Assembly: GCF_030581005.1 (NCBI RefSeq)
Contig: NZ_JAUQSX010000017.1
Location: 58,214-122,213 of the forward strand
Direction of reading: 5' to 3'
Source of the DNA: Hymenobacter mellowenesis
GTDB taxonomy: Bacteria; Bacteroidota; Bacteroidia; Cytophagales; Hymenobacteraceae
Length of the DNA stretch: 64,000 nucleotides
The notes under the pieces are model-generated. The model did not search any database. It saw only the letters and a program-made list of their open reading frames with translations, and was not told the DNA's origin. Shown in pieces: positions 44,482 through 52,958 of this stretch (its first letter is position 1; the number at the start of each line of letters is the position of its first letter). The translations under genes were made by a program, and so were the position numbers.

Positions 44482-46041
44482 ATGAATCGATATATTCTTG
44501 GCCTGGGCCTGCTACTCGGCACCGCCGCCCTCACGTCGTGCGAGAAATTCCTCGACGTGAACAACAACCCCAACAACCCCGTCGTCTCGACGCCGAACTT
44601 CCTGCTGCCGGGCATCATTTCCAATGGCATCCAGACGCAGATGTTCACGGCCCTGCGCACGCCCTACATCACGCAGTACGTGGTGAGCCGCACTGCCAAC
44701 AGCGGCGGCAACGACCAGTACTTCTTCACCAACGCCCAAAGCACCAACACCTTCAACTACTCTTACTTTCAGAGCGGCGGCAACATTCCGGTGATGCAGA
44801 AGGCGGCCGAGGCCGAAGGGTCGGTGTACTACGTGGGCGCCGGCAAAATCATGCAGGCCCTGATTCTGGCCCACGCCACCGACATGCTGGGCGACATTCC
44901 CTTCACGGAGGCCTACCAAGGCGGCGCCAACTTCACGCCCAAGTACGACTCGCAGGAGCAGATTTACGCCACCATCAACCGGCTCTGCGACGAGGGCGCC
45001 GCGGAAATGGCCAAGCCCGCCAGCGCCAACTTCCGCCCCCTCTACAGCACCTCGCCCAGCGAAAGCGGCGACATTCTGTACAAGGGCGACCCGAGCAAGT
45101 GGCTGCGACTGGCCTACGCCCTGAAAGCCCGCCAGGCCCAGCACCTCACCAAAAAGGCCAGCTACAGCGCCACCGCCGTGCTGGCGTTGTGCGACCAGGC
45201 CTTCACCTCGGCGGCTGACGACGCGCAGATTAACTTCCAGGTAGCCGTGGCGCCGCTCACCAACACTACCAGCATTTTTGGGGTGACGCGCGCCAACTTC
45301 GGCACCGCCACCTTCTCCTCCAACGTTGTGAAGCTCCTCAACGGTACCACCTACCCCGGCGTGGTCGACCCGCGCTTTGGCGTGCTGGTGCCCACCACCA
45401 GCACGGGCGTCGACCCCGGCCGCGGCACCACCACCAACCTCACGCCCGGCTCCACCGTCACGGACTTCTACGGCGGCTGGTACGCCCGCGACCTGGGCTA
45501 CTACGAGGCCATCACCTACCACGAGCTGAAGTTCATTGAGGCCGAGGCCGCGTTCCGGGCCAACAACCTGCCCCGGGCCCTGGCCGCGCTGCGGGCCGGC
45601 ATCACGGCGCACATGCGGAAAGTGGGCACGGGCGGCAGCTTCTCGCCCCCGGCCGTTACGTTCCCCTTCATTTCCGATGCCCAGATTAATGCCTACCTGG
45701 CCAGCGCCGCCGTGCCCCAGACCGAAGCCCAGCTCACGCTGCGCAGCATTATGGAGCAGAAATACATCGCCATGTTCCTGAACCCGGACTCGTGGTCGGA
45801 CCTGCGCCGCCTGGATTACGACCGGAATATCTACGTCAACTTCCTGTATCCCTTCTACTCGGGCACCGGCACGGGGCCCCTGCAGGGCGGCTATCCCCGC
45901 CGCCTGCTGCCCGGCGCCACCGAATTGCAGGTGAACCCCAACGCCGTGGCCGGCCTGTACTCGGCCGAGGGCCTGACGTTTGGCACCCCGGCTGCCGACA
46001 ACAGCTACGTGACCAAGAATCTGTGGTTTGACCGCCCGTAA
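44482..46041 (+). CDS. SusD-like lipoprotein (locus 2)
   Basis: 519 residues. Lipoprotein signal with TSC at residue 19-21, then EKFLDVNNNPNNPVVSTPNFLLPG, the opening typical of the SusD-like_2 (RagB-related) group. The middle has HATDMLGDIPFTEAYQGG and GDPSKWLRLAYALKARQA. The C-terminal half has 'LRSIMEQKYIAMFLNPDSWSDLRRLDY', the helix that defines this family. It binds substrate on the cell surface and closes over the SusC barrel. It is transcribed with susC (173-bp gap containing an R-repeat) and followed by a third lipoprotein. Confidence 0.93.
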   Translation: MNRYILGLGLLLGTAALTSCEKFLDVNNNPNNPVVSTPNFLLPGIISNGIQTQMFTALRTPYITQYVVSRTANSGGNDQYFFTNAQSTNTFNYSYFQSGGNIPVMQKAAEAEGSVYYVGAGKIMQALILAHATDMLGDIPFTEAYQGGANFTPKYDSQEQIYATINRLCDEGAAEMAKPASANFRPLYSTSPSESGDILYKGDPSKWLRLAYALKARQAQHLTKKASYSATAVLALCDQAFTSAADDAQINFQVAVAPLTNTTSIFGVTRANFGTATFSSNVVKLLNGTTYPGVVDPRFGVLVPTTSTGVDPGRGTTTNLTPGSTVTDFYGGWYARDLGYYEAITYHELKFIEAEAAFRANNLPRALAALRAGITAHMRKVGTGGSFSPPAVTFPFISDAQINAYLASAAVPQTEAQLTLRSIMEQKYIAMFLNPDSWSDLRRLDYDRNIYVNFLYPFYSGTGTGPLQGGYPRRLLPGATELQVNPNAVAGLYSAEGLTFGTPAADNSYVTKNLWFDRP

Positions 46042-46062
46042 GTTGGCGGTTAAGCCGCTGGG

Positions 46063-46160
46063 ATGTCATGCAGCGCGCAGCGAAGCATCTTTACCTCGAT
46101 GGTAATTAATGCTACTGCCATGAAGCGGTAAAGATGCTTCGCTCCGCTCTGCATGATGTT
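46063..46160. repeat. Diverged R-family inverted repeat
   Basis: Arms 46063-46095 and 46127-46160 with mismatches (GCAGCGCGCAGCG against CGCTCCGCTCTGC). It is the most decayed two-arm copy in the window; 22 nt after the susD stop. Confidence 0.9.
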
Positions 46161-46228
46161 TCCATAGCTTGACGTTCACCCGGCCCCGGCTGACCCTATC
46201 CATCCCCTGACTTTTAACAACCCGTTAT

Positions 46229-47467
46229 ATGAAGCATTTTTCTTTCCGCCTGCTGCTGCTCTTGCCGCTGCTGGGCCTGCTGCTCGGCAGCTGTAAAAAG
46301 GAAATCGATAACTTTTACACCATCGATTCCGAGCCCGGCTTTGCGGGCCTGGGCCAGCCCCGCGTGGCGCTGGCCGCCCGCTACGCCCCCGGCGAAGCCG
46401 TGCCGCTCTTCGTATCGTACGCCGAGGCTGACCAGTTGCGCGACGTGACCGTGTACCAGGTCGTGGCCAAACTCGACTCGGCCACGATTGGCACTTATCC
46501 CGCCGCCGGCACCTACAACACCACCGGCGGCCTGCAGGTGATGCCCGTGCCCTACACCGTGCCCAACCGCCCCAACGGCCTGCTGGTGCGCGTGGACGTG
46601 ACGCTGAACTTCCAGAACGGCAGCTCGCGCCTGCGCCGCTTCACCTACACCATTGCCGCGCCGGCCACGCTGGAGTTTGCCACCGTGCCGCCGGTGCCCA
46701 CCTACCGCAACGGCCTCGCGGGCACGGCCCAGAGCGAGGGCGACATCGTGGGCTATTCGCTCATTCTGAACAAGGGCGGCCTGGGCGCCGTGCCGGTGCC
46801 GCCGGCCACGGGCCTGCTATTTAAAGGCATCGACAGCCTGACCACGTTCTACCGCATCGGCAACCAGCCGCGCGTGCGGGCCGGCGTGGTGCGCAACCCC
46901 ACCACCGGCGCGGCCAACACCCGCACCGTGGACGCCACCATTCCGCGCAACAGCAACGGCCAGCCCGTCACCTTCATTTTCGAAGCTTATGCGGCCGTGC
47001 AGACGCTCACCATCACGGCCCCGGCCATCACCGTCACCAACCCCACGCCGCTGGCCACGCTGCGCACCGGCCGCATCGCGGGCGGCCCCAACGTGACGCT
47101 CGACTCGCTGGCGTTCAACCTGCGCACCGGCACCATTGAGCCCGCCGCCAACCCCGCCACCGCCAAGGACCTGTTTCTGAGCGGCACGGGCAGCACCGTC
47201 ACCCTCTCGGCCGCCAACACCACGCGCTTCTACCGTGCCACCGCGGCCCAGGTAGCCGCCGGCTTCTACACCTCGCCCAACGCCAACCTGGTAGCCACTA
47301 CGCTCTTCCAGAACACCACCGTGGCCGACGTGGGCGCCATTGCCGTCAACGACGTGTTTGCCGTGCGCGTGCGCGGCGCCGAGGTGATGCTACTACGCAT
47401 TCTGAGCGTGCGGCCCGGAGCGGCCGGCGTGGCTGCCCGCGTCCGGTTCGAGTACCGGTCGCTGTAG
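46229..47467 (+). CDS. Surface lipoprotein, third gene of Sus locus 2
   Basis: 412 residues. Lipoprotein signal with LLGSC (Cys at about 22), followed by KKE. The mature part is beta-rich and resembles tandem Ig-like domains: YAPGEAVPLFVSYAEADQLRDVTVYQVVAKLDS, then PGFAGLGQ and repeated TNTT/NPTT strands. No catalytic motif. Third genes of Sus-like loci usually encode SusE/F-type surface glycan-binding proteins, and position plus composition fit, but no diagnostic motif is seen. A clean intrinsic terminator at 47489-47523 ends the operon. Confidence 0.78.
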   Translation: MKHFSFRLLLLLPLLGLLLGSCKKEIDNFYTIDSEPGFAGLGQPRVALAARYAPGEAVPLFVSYAEADQLRDVTVYQVVAKLDSATIGTYPAAGTYNTTGGLQVMPVPYTVPNRPNGLLVRVDVTLNFQNGSSRLRRFTYTIAAPATLEFATVPPVPTYRNGLAGTAQSEGDIVGYSLILNKGGLGAVPVPPATGLLFKGIDSLTTFYRIGNQPRVRAGVVRNPTTGAANTRTVDATIPRNSNGQPVTFIFEAYAAVQTLTITAPAITVTNPTPLATLRTGRIAGGPNVTLDSLAFNLRTGTIEPAANPATAKDLFLSGTGSTVTLSAANTTRFYRATAAQVAAGFYTSPNANLVATTLFQNTTVADVGAIAVNDVFAVRVRGAEVMLLRILSVRPGAAGVAARVRFEYRSL

Positions 47468-47488
47468 CGGCTTAAGCTGTTTTACAGC

Positions 47489-47523
47489 AAAAAGGCCTTC
47501 CTCGATTGGGGAAGGCCTTTTTT
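47489..47523 (+). terminator. Intrinsic terminator ending Sus locus 2
   Basis: Stem AAAAAGGCCTTCC/GGAAGGCCTTTTTT with a TCGATTG loop and T-run. Confidence 0.92.
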
Positions 47524-47590
47524 ATTGGCACGCTCGACTACTATTGGTGAAACCTCGCTGACAACGGTCAGAAGGATAATTCTGTATTAA

Positions 47591-48472
47591 ATGACTCAAA
47601 ACCGCATTATGGGTTCAACTTATTCGATACTTATGCCTCGCATTGCTACAGTCATTGCCATTCTGTGCACGATTGGCGAGTTGGGAAGTTGCTCGTCGCC
47701 TGAACGGCCAGCTTCAACTGTTTATCCACAAGACGCACGTATCTCATCGCCGGAAGGCATCCCTCGTGATTCTTCTACCAGCTTTTTCCCAGCCAGCGCC
47801 AGCGTAGTTACCAGCCAAGATGCTCGGACGAAACGATTAGGCGATTGCAGGTTTATGTCTGGGTTAATATCGAAAGAACTGTTTTGGTTTAAGGCGCCGG
47901 TGCTATCTAACTATTATCTGGGCCGTCCCATCTACCGGTTCCTGTGGGCGCCGCCGTTTGGGTTGCCGGTTTTGCTCACGGTGGAGCTGAACGAAACAGA
48001 TGGCGTTTTGAACACCCGATTCGTGAACCGTTACCCACAAGCTATGCTTTCTAGTGCCCAAGTAGTAGCGTGGTCGAAGCCAGAAATCGAGCGCATCAAT
48101 GAATTGAAAAGAATGATTCAAGCTGGCCAGGAAGTGGCAGACAATACCGAGCGCCTGACCTCGGCCGTGCAACGGTTGGATTATATAAAATTGTCCGGCA
48201 CTCCGTTGATTATAACGGACAAGGCTACTGTTTTGAGCCCGCGCCAAATTCAACAATTCATCGGCTTGCTAAACCAGGTAAAATTCTGGCAATCGGCTAG
48301 CTGCCAGCCATCGGACTGCTTCGACGGGGCCAATTATACGCTCGAAGCACACGAGGCAAACCGGTATCATATGGTCAATCGGGGGTGCTTTATGGAAAAT
48401 AGCGAAGGCATCTACAATTGCTGCAAGTTTCTGTTGGACCTCAGCCCCGCTAAGTCCGAAGCAAATAACTAG
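47591..48472 (+). CDS. Orphan lipoprotein with atypical composition
   Basis: 293 residues from ATG at 47591; ATGs at 47609 and 47633 also fit, and the last gives the tidiest lipoprotein signal (MPRIATVIAILCTIGELGSC). After the Cys come a Ser/Pro-rich linker and a soluble domain with several Cys (LGDCRF, ASCQPSDCFDG, RGCFMENSEGIYNCCKF) that may form disulfides. No family recognised. Codon use is AT-richer than its neighbours, like the gene at 6821. The stop is 3 bases from the stop of the next gene. Probably acquired or fast-evolving; no function proposed. Confidence 0.65.
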   Translation: MTQNRIMGSTYSILMPRIATVIAILCTIGELGSCSSPERPASTVYPQDARISSPEGIPRDSSTSFFPASASVVTSQDARTKRLGDCRFMSGLISKELFWFKAPVLSNYYLGRPIYRFLWAPPFGLPVLLTVELNETDGVLNTRFVNRYPQAMLSSAQVVAWSKPEIERINELKRMIQAGQEVADNTERLTSAVQRLDYIKLSGTPLIITDKATVLSPRQIQQFIGLLNQVKFWQSASCQPSDCFDGANYTLEAHEANRYHMVNRGCFMENSEGIYNCCKFLLDLSPAKSEANN

Positions 48473-48475
48473 GCT

Positions 48476-50284
48476 TCACTTCCCACCAAACAGCCGCCCA
48501 AAGAAGCCGCGCTTTTTGGGCTTCTCCTTCACCTTCACTTTGATGAGCGGCGCGGCCTTGTCCGGGCTTTCGCTGCCGGTGGGCGAGCTGAAGCGCGGGT
48601 CGGGCTGGGCGGTAGCGGGGGCAGCCACCGGCGCCGAGGCTACCGGCCGGGTGCCGGCCGGCGACTGGCCCACGGCCAGCTCCACATTCTGCAGGCCCGT
48701 GCTGATGACGCGCATGGGCCGGCCCTCGTTGTGCAGCCGGTCCACGGCTGTCACGTAGTAGGCGTAGGCCTGGCCGGGCACGGCGGTGGTGTCGACGTAG
48801 GTGGCGGGGAAACCGGGCGCGGGGCGCGGCAAGGCCAGAATGCGGCTGGGGTCGTTGGGCGAGCTGGGCTCGTTGGCGCCGAAGCGGTAGAGCACGTAGT
48901 AGGTGGCAGCGTCGCCGTCGGCGGCGGGCGGGCCGCTTTGCCAGCTCAAAGTCACGGTGGGGCCGGTGCGGCGCAGGGTGAGACCTGCTACTGGCAGGGG
49001 CGGCACGTTGTCTTTCCAAGGCATGGCGGGCACCAGGGCGGGGTAGCGGAACAAATCCTGGCGCAGCGAATCGGTGGTGTGGAGCGGGTTGCGCAGCACC
49101 GATTTGGCCGAGAAAAACACGCTGCCCATGGCCTCGCCGTTGGTGGCGCGGTTGATGCGGATTTGGCGGGGCAGCTCGCGCGGGTTGCGCCAGGTGGTGT
49201 CGGAGCGGGTGCTTTCGAACATCCGGTAGGTGCCGTGGCCGATGTAGAGGTGGCGGTCGAAGTGGTTGCGGCTCCACCATTCTACCAGTACGGGGTAGGG
49301 GCAGAGGCGAAAATTGGTGCTCCAGTACAGCTGCGGCACGATGTAGTCAATCCAGCCCTTCTCCAGCCACAGGCGGGTATCGGCGTACAAATTCGAGTAG
49401 GAGGGCTGCCCGGCGCGCGTGTCGGAGCCCTGCGGGAAGTCCTTCGACTTGTTCATCCACACGCCAAACGGCGAGATGCCGAATTTCACCCAGCGCTTGG
49501 CGGTCTGAATGCTGTCGTGCAGGTCGCGAATCAGGATATTCACGTTCTGGCGGCGCCAGTCGCCCAGCTTCAGGCTGTCGGGGTTGTAGGTGCGGAAAGC
49601 GGCTTCGTCGTGCAGCACCTGGCCGGTTTCGGGGTAGGGATAGAAATAGTCGTCGAAGTGTACGGCGTCAATATCGTAGCGCCGCACCACGTCCAGAATG
49701 ACGCGGGTGATGTGGGCGCGCACTTCGGGCAGGCCGGGGTTATACAGGAGCTTGCCCGTGAAGCGCAGAAACCACTCCGGATGCTGCCGAAACGGGTGCG
49801 TAGGGGCCAGGCGGCGCGTCACCGAGTCCATGCTGGCGCGGTAGGGGTTGAACCAGGCGTGGAACTCCATGCCGCGCCGGTGCGCCTCAGTGATGAGGAA
49901 AGGTAGGGGGTCTTCGCCGTCGGCCGGGGCTTTGCCCTGGGTGCCGGTCAGCCACTTGCTCCAGGGCTCCAGGTTCGATTTATAGAAGGCATCCGAAGCG
50001 GGCCGGATTTGCACGAACACGGCGTTCAGCCCAGCTTGCTGCCCGGCATCGAGCAGGCGGCGGTACTCGCGGCGGTACTGCTCGGGGCTCTCGCCGCGCT
50101 GGTTGGGCCAGTCGATGTTTTCGACGGTGGCAATCCACATGGCGCGCAGCTCGCGCTTGGGTGGGGGTGGCACCTCGGCCGGCTCGGCGGCGGCTTGCGC
50201 CAAGGCGGTTTGGGCCGTCAACAGGCCGCCGCTCATCATCAACAGGAAAAAAAAGAAGCGGCCAGCAGCGAGGAAACGGGACAT
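48476..50284 (-). CDS. Exported GHL10-type glycoside hydrolase-like protein (DUF187)
   Basis: 602 residues from ATG at 50284. Signal peptide about 1-31 (TALAQ). Residues about 45-370 match the GHL10/DUF187 TIM-barrel: ELRAMWIATVENIDWP at the start, GLNAVFVQIRPASDAFY, AWFNPYRAS, DAVHFDDYFYPYPE and PQLYWS. The Asp pair in HFDDYF is the likely catalytic region in this glycoside hydrolase-like family. A fibronectin-III-like domain (about 440-530) and a Ser/Pro/Ala-rich tail follow. Members are thought to act on peptidoglycan or other polysaccharides, but biochemistry is limited. Outside the cytoplasm. Confidence 0.88.
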   Translation of the reverse strand: MSRFLAAGRFFFFLLMMSGGLLTAQTALAQAAAEPAEVPPPPKRELRAMWIATVENIDWPNQRGESPEQYRREYRRLLDAGQQAGLNAVFVQIRPASDAFYKSNLEPWSKWLTGTQGKAPADGEDPLPFLITEAHRRGMEFHAWFNPYRASMDSVTRRLAPTHPFRQHPEWFLRFTGKLLYNPGLPEVRAHITRVILDVVRRYDIDAVHFDDYFYPYPETGQVLHDEAAFRTYNPDSLKLGDWRRQNVNILIRDLHDSIQTAKRWVKFGISPFGVWMNKSKDFPQGSDTRAGQPSYSNLYADTRLWLEKGWIDYIVPQLYWSTNFRLCPYPVLVEWWSRNHFDRHLYIGHGTYRMFESTRSDTTWRNPRELPRQIRINRATNGEAMGSVFFSAKSVLRNPLHTTDSLRQDLFRYPALVPAMPWKDNVPPLPVAGLTLRRTGPTVTLSWQSGPPAADGDAATYYVLYRFGANEPSSPNDPSRILALPRPAPGFPATYVDTTAVPGQAYAYYVTAVDRLHNEGRPMRVISTGLQNVELAVGQSPAGTRPVASAPVAAPATAQPDPRFSSPTGSESPDKAAPLIKVKVKEKPKKRGFFGRLFGGK

Positions 50285-50373
50285 CAATAAAATTCAGCAA
50301 CACGAATACAAGGCGCAAATTACGGCATTGGGCCGCGAGGCGGGGCGGCAGCGAACGGTATGACTGAAAAAAG

Positions 50374-50472
50374 GAACGTCATGCTGAGCGCAGCCGAAGC
50401 ATCTCTACTGCTGCACTAAATCAAATTAGTTGCGCGGTAGAGATGCTTCGGCTGCGCTCAGCATGACCGTTC
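50374..50472. repeat. R-family inverted repeat
   Basis: Arms 50374-50408 and 50437-50472 with a single inserted base (ATGACCGTTC). It lies between the start of the GHL10 gene and the stop of the small disordered-protein gene. Confidence 0.94.
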
Positions 50473-50490
50473 TTATTATTCTTGATGCGC

Positions 50491-50781
50491 TTATGAACCC
50501 GTCAGCTCCGTATCGGTTTCGGGGTTATCGGGCGTATCGGGGCCGCCTTCGAGGCCGTTGGTCTGGCTGGCGTCGCCGTAGTCGCCGCGAATGCCCGCGC
50601 CGTCGCCCATGTTCTGCTGGGTGCTGCTGGGCGTGTTGGGGCCGGTGCTGGGCTTTTCGTCGGGGGCGGTGTCGGGGGTGCTGTTCACCGTGGCTTCCTG
50701 CTCCGAGGTTTGGTCGGGAGTGGCGCTAGCGGGCGCGCGGTCGGGCTGCGGGTCGGTGGGGTTCTGCGTGGGGTCGGGCAT
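50491..50781 (-). CDS. Small disordered acidic protein
   Basis: 96 residues, ATG at 50781. Almost entirely Asp, Glu, Thr, Pro, Ser, Asn, Gln and Gly with no hydrophobic core or signal peptide, so it should be intrinsically disordered and cytosolic. There is no clear homology, and an opposite-strand frame overlaps (50591-50815). I prefer this strand because it runs from ATG to stop in sensible spacing after the R-repeat and its composition is that of a soluble protein rather than Cys/Trp/Arg-rich noise. Function unknown. Confidence 0.55.
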   Translation of the reverse strand: MPDPTQNPTDPQPDRAPASATPDQTSEQEATVNSTPDTAPDEKPSTGPNTPSSTQQNMGDGAGIRGDYGDASQTNGLEGGPDTPDNPETDTELTGS

Positions 50782-50941
50782 GGGAGGGAAAGGTGAAATG
50801 TGGAAATGGTCGTAGCGCGAACGGAAAGGCCCCGCTGCGTTTGGGTTTACGGCGTGGGGGCGTCACGGTTGGATGCGGCAAATTGGCCGTCGTTCGCCAT
50901 CTTGCTACGGCATTTGCTCACCAACCTGCCGTCCGCTCCCC

Positions 50942-51784
50942 GTGTCCGACCATTCTGCTGATTTCTACCACCAAAAAACCGAAGCCGAGCTGCGGTTTTT
51001 CATCGAGCACCCCGAGTATTACCAACCCGATTTGATTGATTCGGCCAAGCGCGAGCTGCGCCGCCGGGGCATCCAACTAATCGCGCCGCCCACCGAACCG
51101 TTCGCCGTCGACCTCGACGCCCCGGCCAGCATCGCCGAATCGGGCCGGAGCTTGGGCGTTATCAACGTGCTGTTGGCGGTGGCGCTGCTGCTGGGCGTGG
51201 GCTGGTTTTACTACTCAAAGCAGCGCGGTGGCGGGGTGAAAGCCGTGGCCGCGCCGGCCAAGCCCCGTCTGCCGCCGCGCCTGATAGAAGTGCCCACTTC
51301 CGCCATTCCGACCTACAGCACGTCGGCAGTGGTGGAACGGCAGTTGGCCACCATTCCGGCTTCCGAAAAAAAGGCCTCCCAAGCCATGCGGCAGTTCCGC
51401 GAGCTGGCCCGGCGCTTCTGGGCGGCCGAGATGCAAACCGAATACCTCACCGGGCAAGCCCACGCCGGCAAGGCCGGGCCCCTGTTTGCCGAGCAAACGC
51501 TGGTGGTACGCCAAACCTGGTCGGATTTCAACAAGGGCGCCGTGTACAGCTACCGCTTCGGCCCCAACATGGCCCGCCACTTCGAGCGCATGCGCGAAAC
51601 GGCCAGCAGCCAGCAGCACATTCTGGAACAATTCCCGGACCTGCTGGCCAATAAACAATTTCTCAAAGACAAAGAGTTGGTATCCCGCGAAGCCGACGTG
51701 CAGGACTGGATGAAAGACGTGCTGCCCACCTCGCCCGTCACCGGCAAGCCGTACAAGGCCACGGTGCTCACGGTGAAGTATTAG
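50942..51784 (+). CDS. Single-pass membrane protein with N-terminal 'EAEL...ELRRR' module
   Basis: 280 residues from GTG at 50942. The frame is open to 50873, but the upstream part is Cys/Arg/Pro-rich, and the GTG gives the coherent VSDHSADFYHQKTEAELRF start. Residues 1-45 are a charged helical module (TEAELRFFIEHPEYYQPD ... RELRRRG). A transmembrane helix lies at about 71-91, followed by a basic Pro-rich linker and a soluble domain of about 160 residues with SQAMRQFRELARRFW and YSYRFGPNMARHFERM, presumably outside the cytoplasm. No known family. The N-terminal module resembles that of the downstream rhomboid. Confidence 0.74.
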   Translation: MSDHSADFYHQKTEAELRFFIEHPEYYQPDLIDSAKRELRRRGIQLIAPPTEPFAVDLDAPASIAESGRSLGVINVLLAVALLLGVGWFYYSKQRGGGVKAVAAPAKPRLPPRLIEVPTSAIPTYSTSAVVERQLATIPASEKKASQAMRQFRELARRFWAAEMQTEYLTGQAHAGKAGPLFAEQTLVVRQTWSDFNKGAVYSYRFGPNMARHFERMRETASSQQHILEQFPDLLANKQFLKDKELVSREADVQDWMKDVLPTSPVTGKPYKATVLTVKY

Positions 51785-51816
51785 GTGTTGGGTTTTGGGG
51801 ATTGAGTGTTGGGCCG

Positions 51817-51909
51817 AACTGTCATCCTGAGCGCAGCGAAGTACCTTATTAGGTCAGAGCCAGTTGTTCGAGCGTGATAGGCTCCTTCGCTGCGCTCAGG
51901 ATGACAGTT
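51817..51909. repeat. R-related inverted repeat, CATCCTGAGC subtype
   Basis: Arms 51817-51841 and 51885-51909 are exact reverse complements (GTCATCCTGAGCGCAGCGAAG). The loop is unrelated to that of the other copies. Partial GGTGTTGG/CCAACACC outer arms (51784-51791 and around 51926-51937) hint that it sits inside another element. Confidence 0.92.
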
Positions 51910-51997
51910 CCGCCCGGTACTTCCCACCAACACCCAACCATCTGGCAAAGTGGCCGGTTCTCACAGGCTGGCGCGCTCCTTGCCGCGCCTCTAGTTG

Positions 51998-52879
51998 ATG
52001 GAAGAAGCCACCCCTCCCGCCGGCCCGCCGCCCGGCTCCACTGCCGCCCTGGCCGCCCAGCTCTTCGCCCAAAAGCCCGAAGCCGAACTCCTGTACCTGG
52101 CCCAGAACGCCGCCCGCTATCCGCCCGCCGTGGGCGCCGCCGCCGTGGCCGAGCTGCGCCGCCGCGACCTGCTGCCCGATACCACGCGCGTCCCCGCGCC
52201 CCCCCAGCCCGCCGAAGCCCCGGAAACCTGGCCCCAGCTGCTGGGCCAGTTGCTAAAAGGGCTGTTCATTCCGTCGCGCCGCTTCTGGGCCACCCCGCTG
52301 CTGCTCGACCTCAACGTGCTGGTTTTCGGACTCATGGTGCTCAGCGGCGTGTCGGCTTCCCAGCCCACCGGACACCAGTTGGTGCTGTGGGGCTCCAATA
52401 TTTCCGACCTCACGCTGCCCGGGCAGCCGTGGCGGCTGCTCACCTGCCTGTTTGTGCACGCCGGCCTCACACACCTGCTGCTGAACATGTTCTCGCTCTG
52501 GCTGCTGGGCTTGCTGGTGGAAGACCGGCTGGGGCCCCTGCGCTTGTTGCTGGGCTACTTGGCCTGCGGTGTGGGTGGTGGCTTAGCCAGCCTGTGGTGG
52601 CACACCGACGGCGTGAATTCGGTAGGAGCCAGCGGCGCCATCTTCGGCCTTTATGGCCTGTTGCTGGTACTGCTCATCGGCAAGCGGCTGGTGCTCGATA
52701 AATCCGACCGCCGCGCCATGCTGGGCCTCGTACTCTACCTGGTGCTCAGCAATCTGCTCTCAGGCATTACCGGCAACATCGACAACGCCGCGCACCTGGG
52801 CGGCCTGGTGACGGGCCTGCTCGTGGCTGGCCCGGTCGTCATTACCGGTCTGAAAAAGCATGAAGAAACGAATAGCTAA
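51998..52879 (+). CDS. Rhomboid family intramembrane serine protease
   Basis: 293 residues from ATG at 51998 (TTG one codon earlier). Residues 1-75 are cytosolic, with an AEAELLYLAQNAARYPP ... AELRRRDLLPD module, then a Pro linker. Six transmembrane helices follow. Rhomboid residues are visible: LLNMFSLW with N163 for the oxyanion hole, GASGAIFG with nucleophile S212, and HLGG with catalytic H266. It cleaves transmembrane helices near the membrane surface. The extra N-terminal module is unusual and shared with the gene just upstream. Substrate unknown. Confidence 0.92.
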   Translation: MEEATPPAGPPPGSTAALAAQLFAQKPEAELLYLAQNAARYPPAVGAAAVAELRRRDLLPDTTRVPAPPQPAEAPETWPQLLGQLLKGLFIPSRRFWATPLLLDLNVLVFGLMVLSGVSASQPTGHQLVLWGSNISDLTLPGQPWRLLTCLFVHAGLTHLLLNMFSLWLLGLLVEDRLGPLRLLLGYLACGVGGGLASLWWHTDGVNSVGASGAIFGLYGLLLVLLIGKRLVLDKSDRRAMLGLVLYLVLSNLLSGITGNIDNAAHLGGLVTGLLVAGPVVITGLKKHEETNS

Positions 52880-52884
52880 AGGCA

Positions 52885-52932
52885 ATAAAAGAACGTCATG
52901 CTGAGCGCAGTTGAAGCATGACGTTCTTTTAT
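52885..52932. repeat. Collapsed R-family repeat
   Basis: 17-bp perfect arms (52885-52901 and 52916-52932) around a 14-nt loop. It reads like an R element in which everything between the left-arm GAAGCAT and the right-arm GCATGACG was deleted at a GCAT repeat. Confidence 0.88.
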
Positions 52933-52958
52933 CCACTCCCCACTTTCCACTCAAAACC

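Noticed and set aside
50591..50815. Plus-strand frame opposite the small disordered protein
   Set aside because: Trp/Cys/Gly/Ser-rich noise composition; the opposite strand gives a coherent hydrophilic product with a sensible start.
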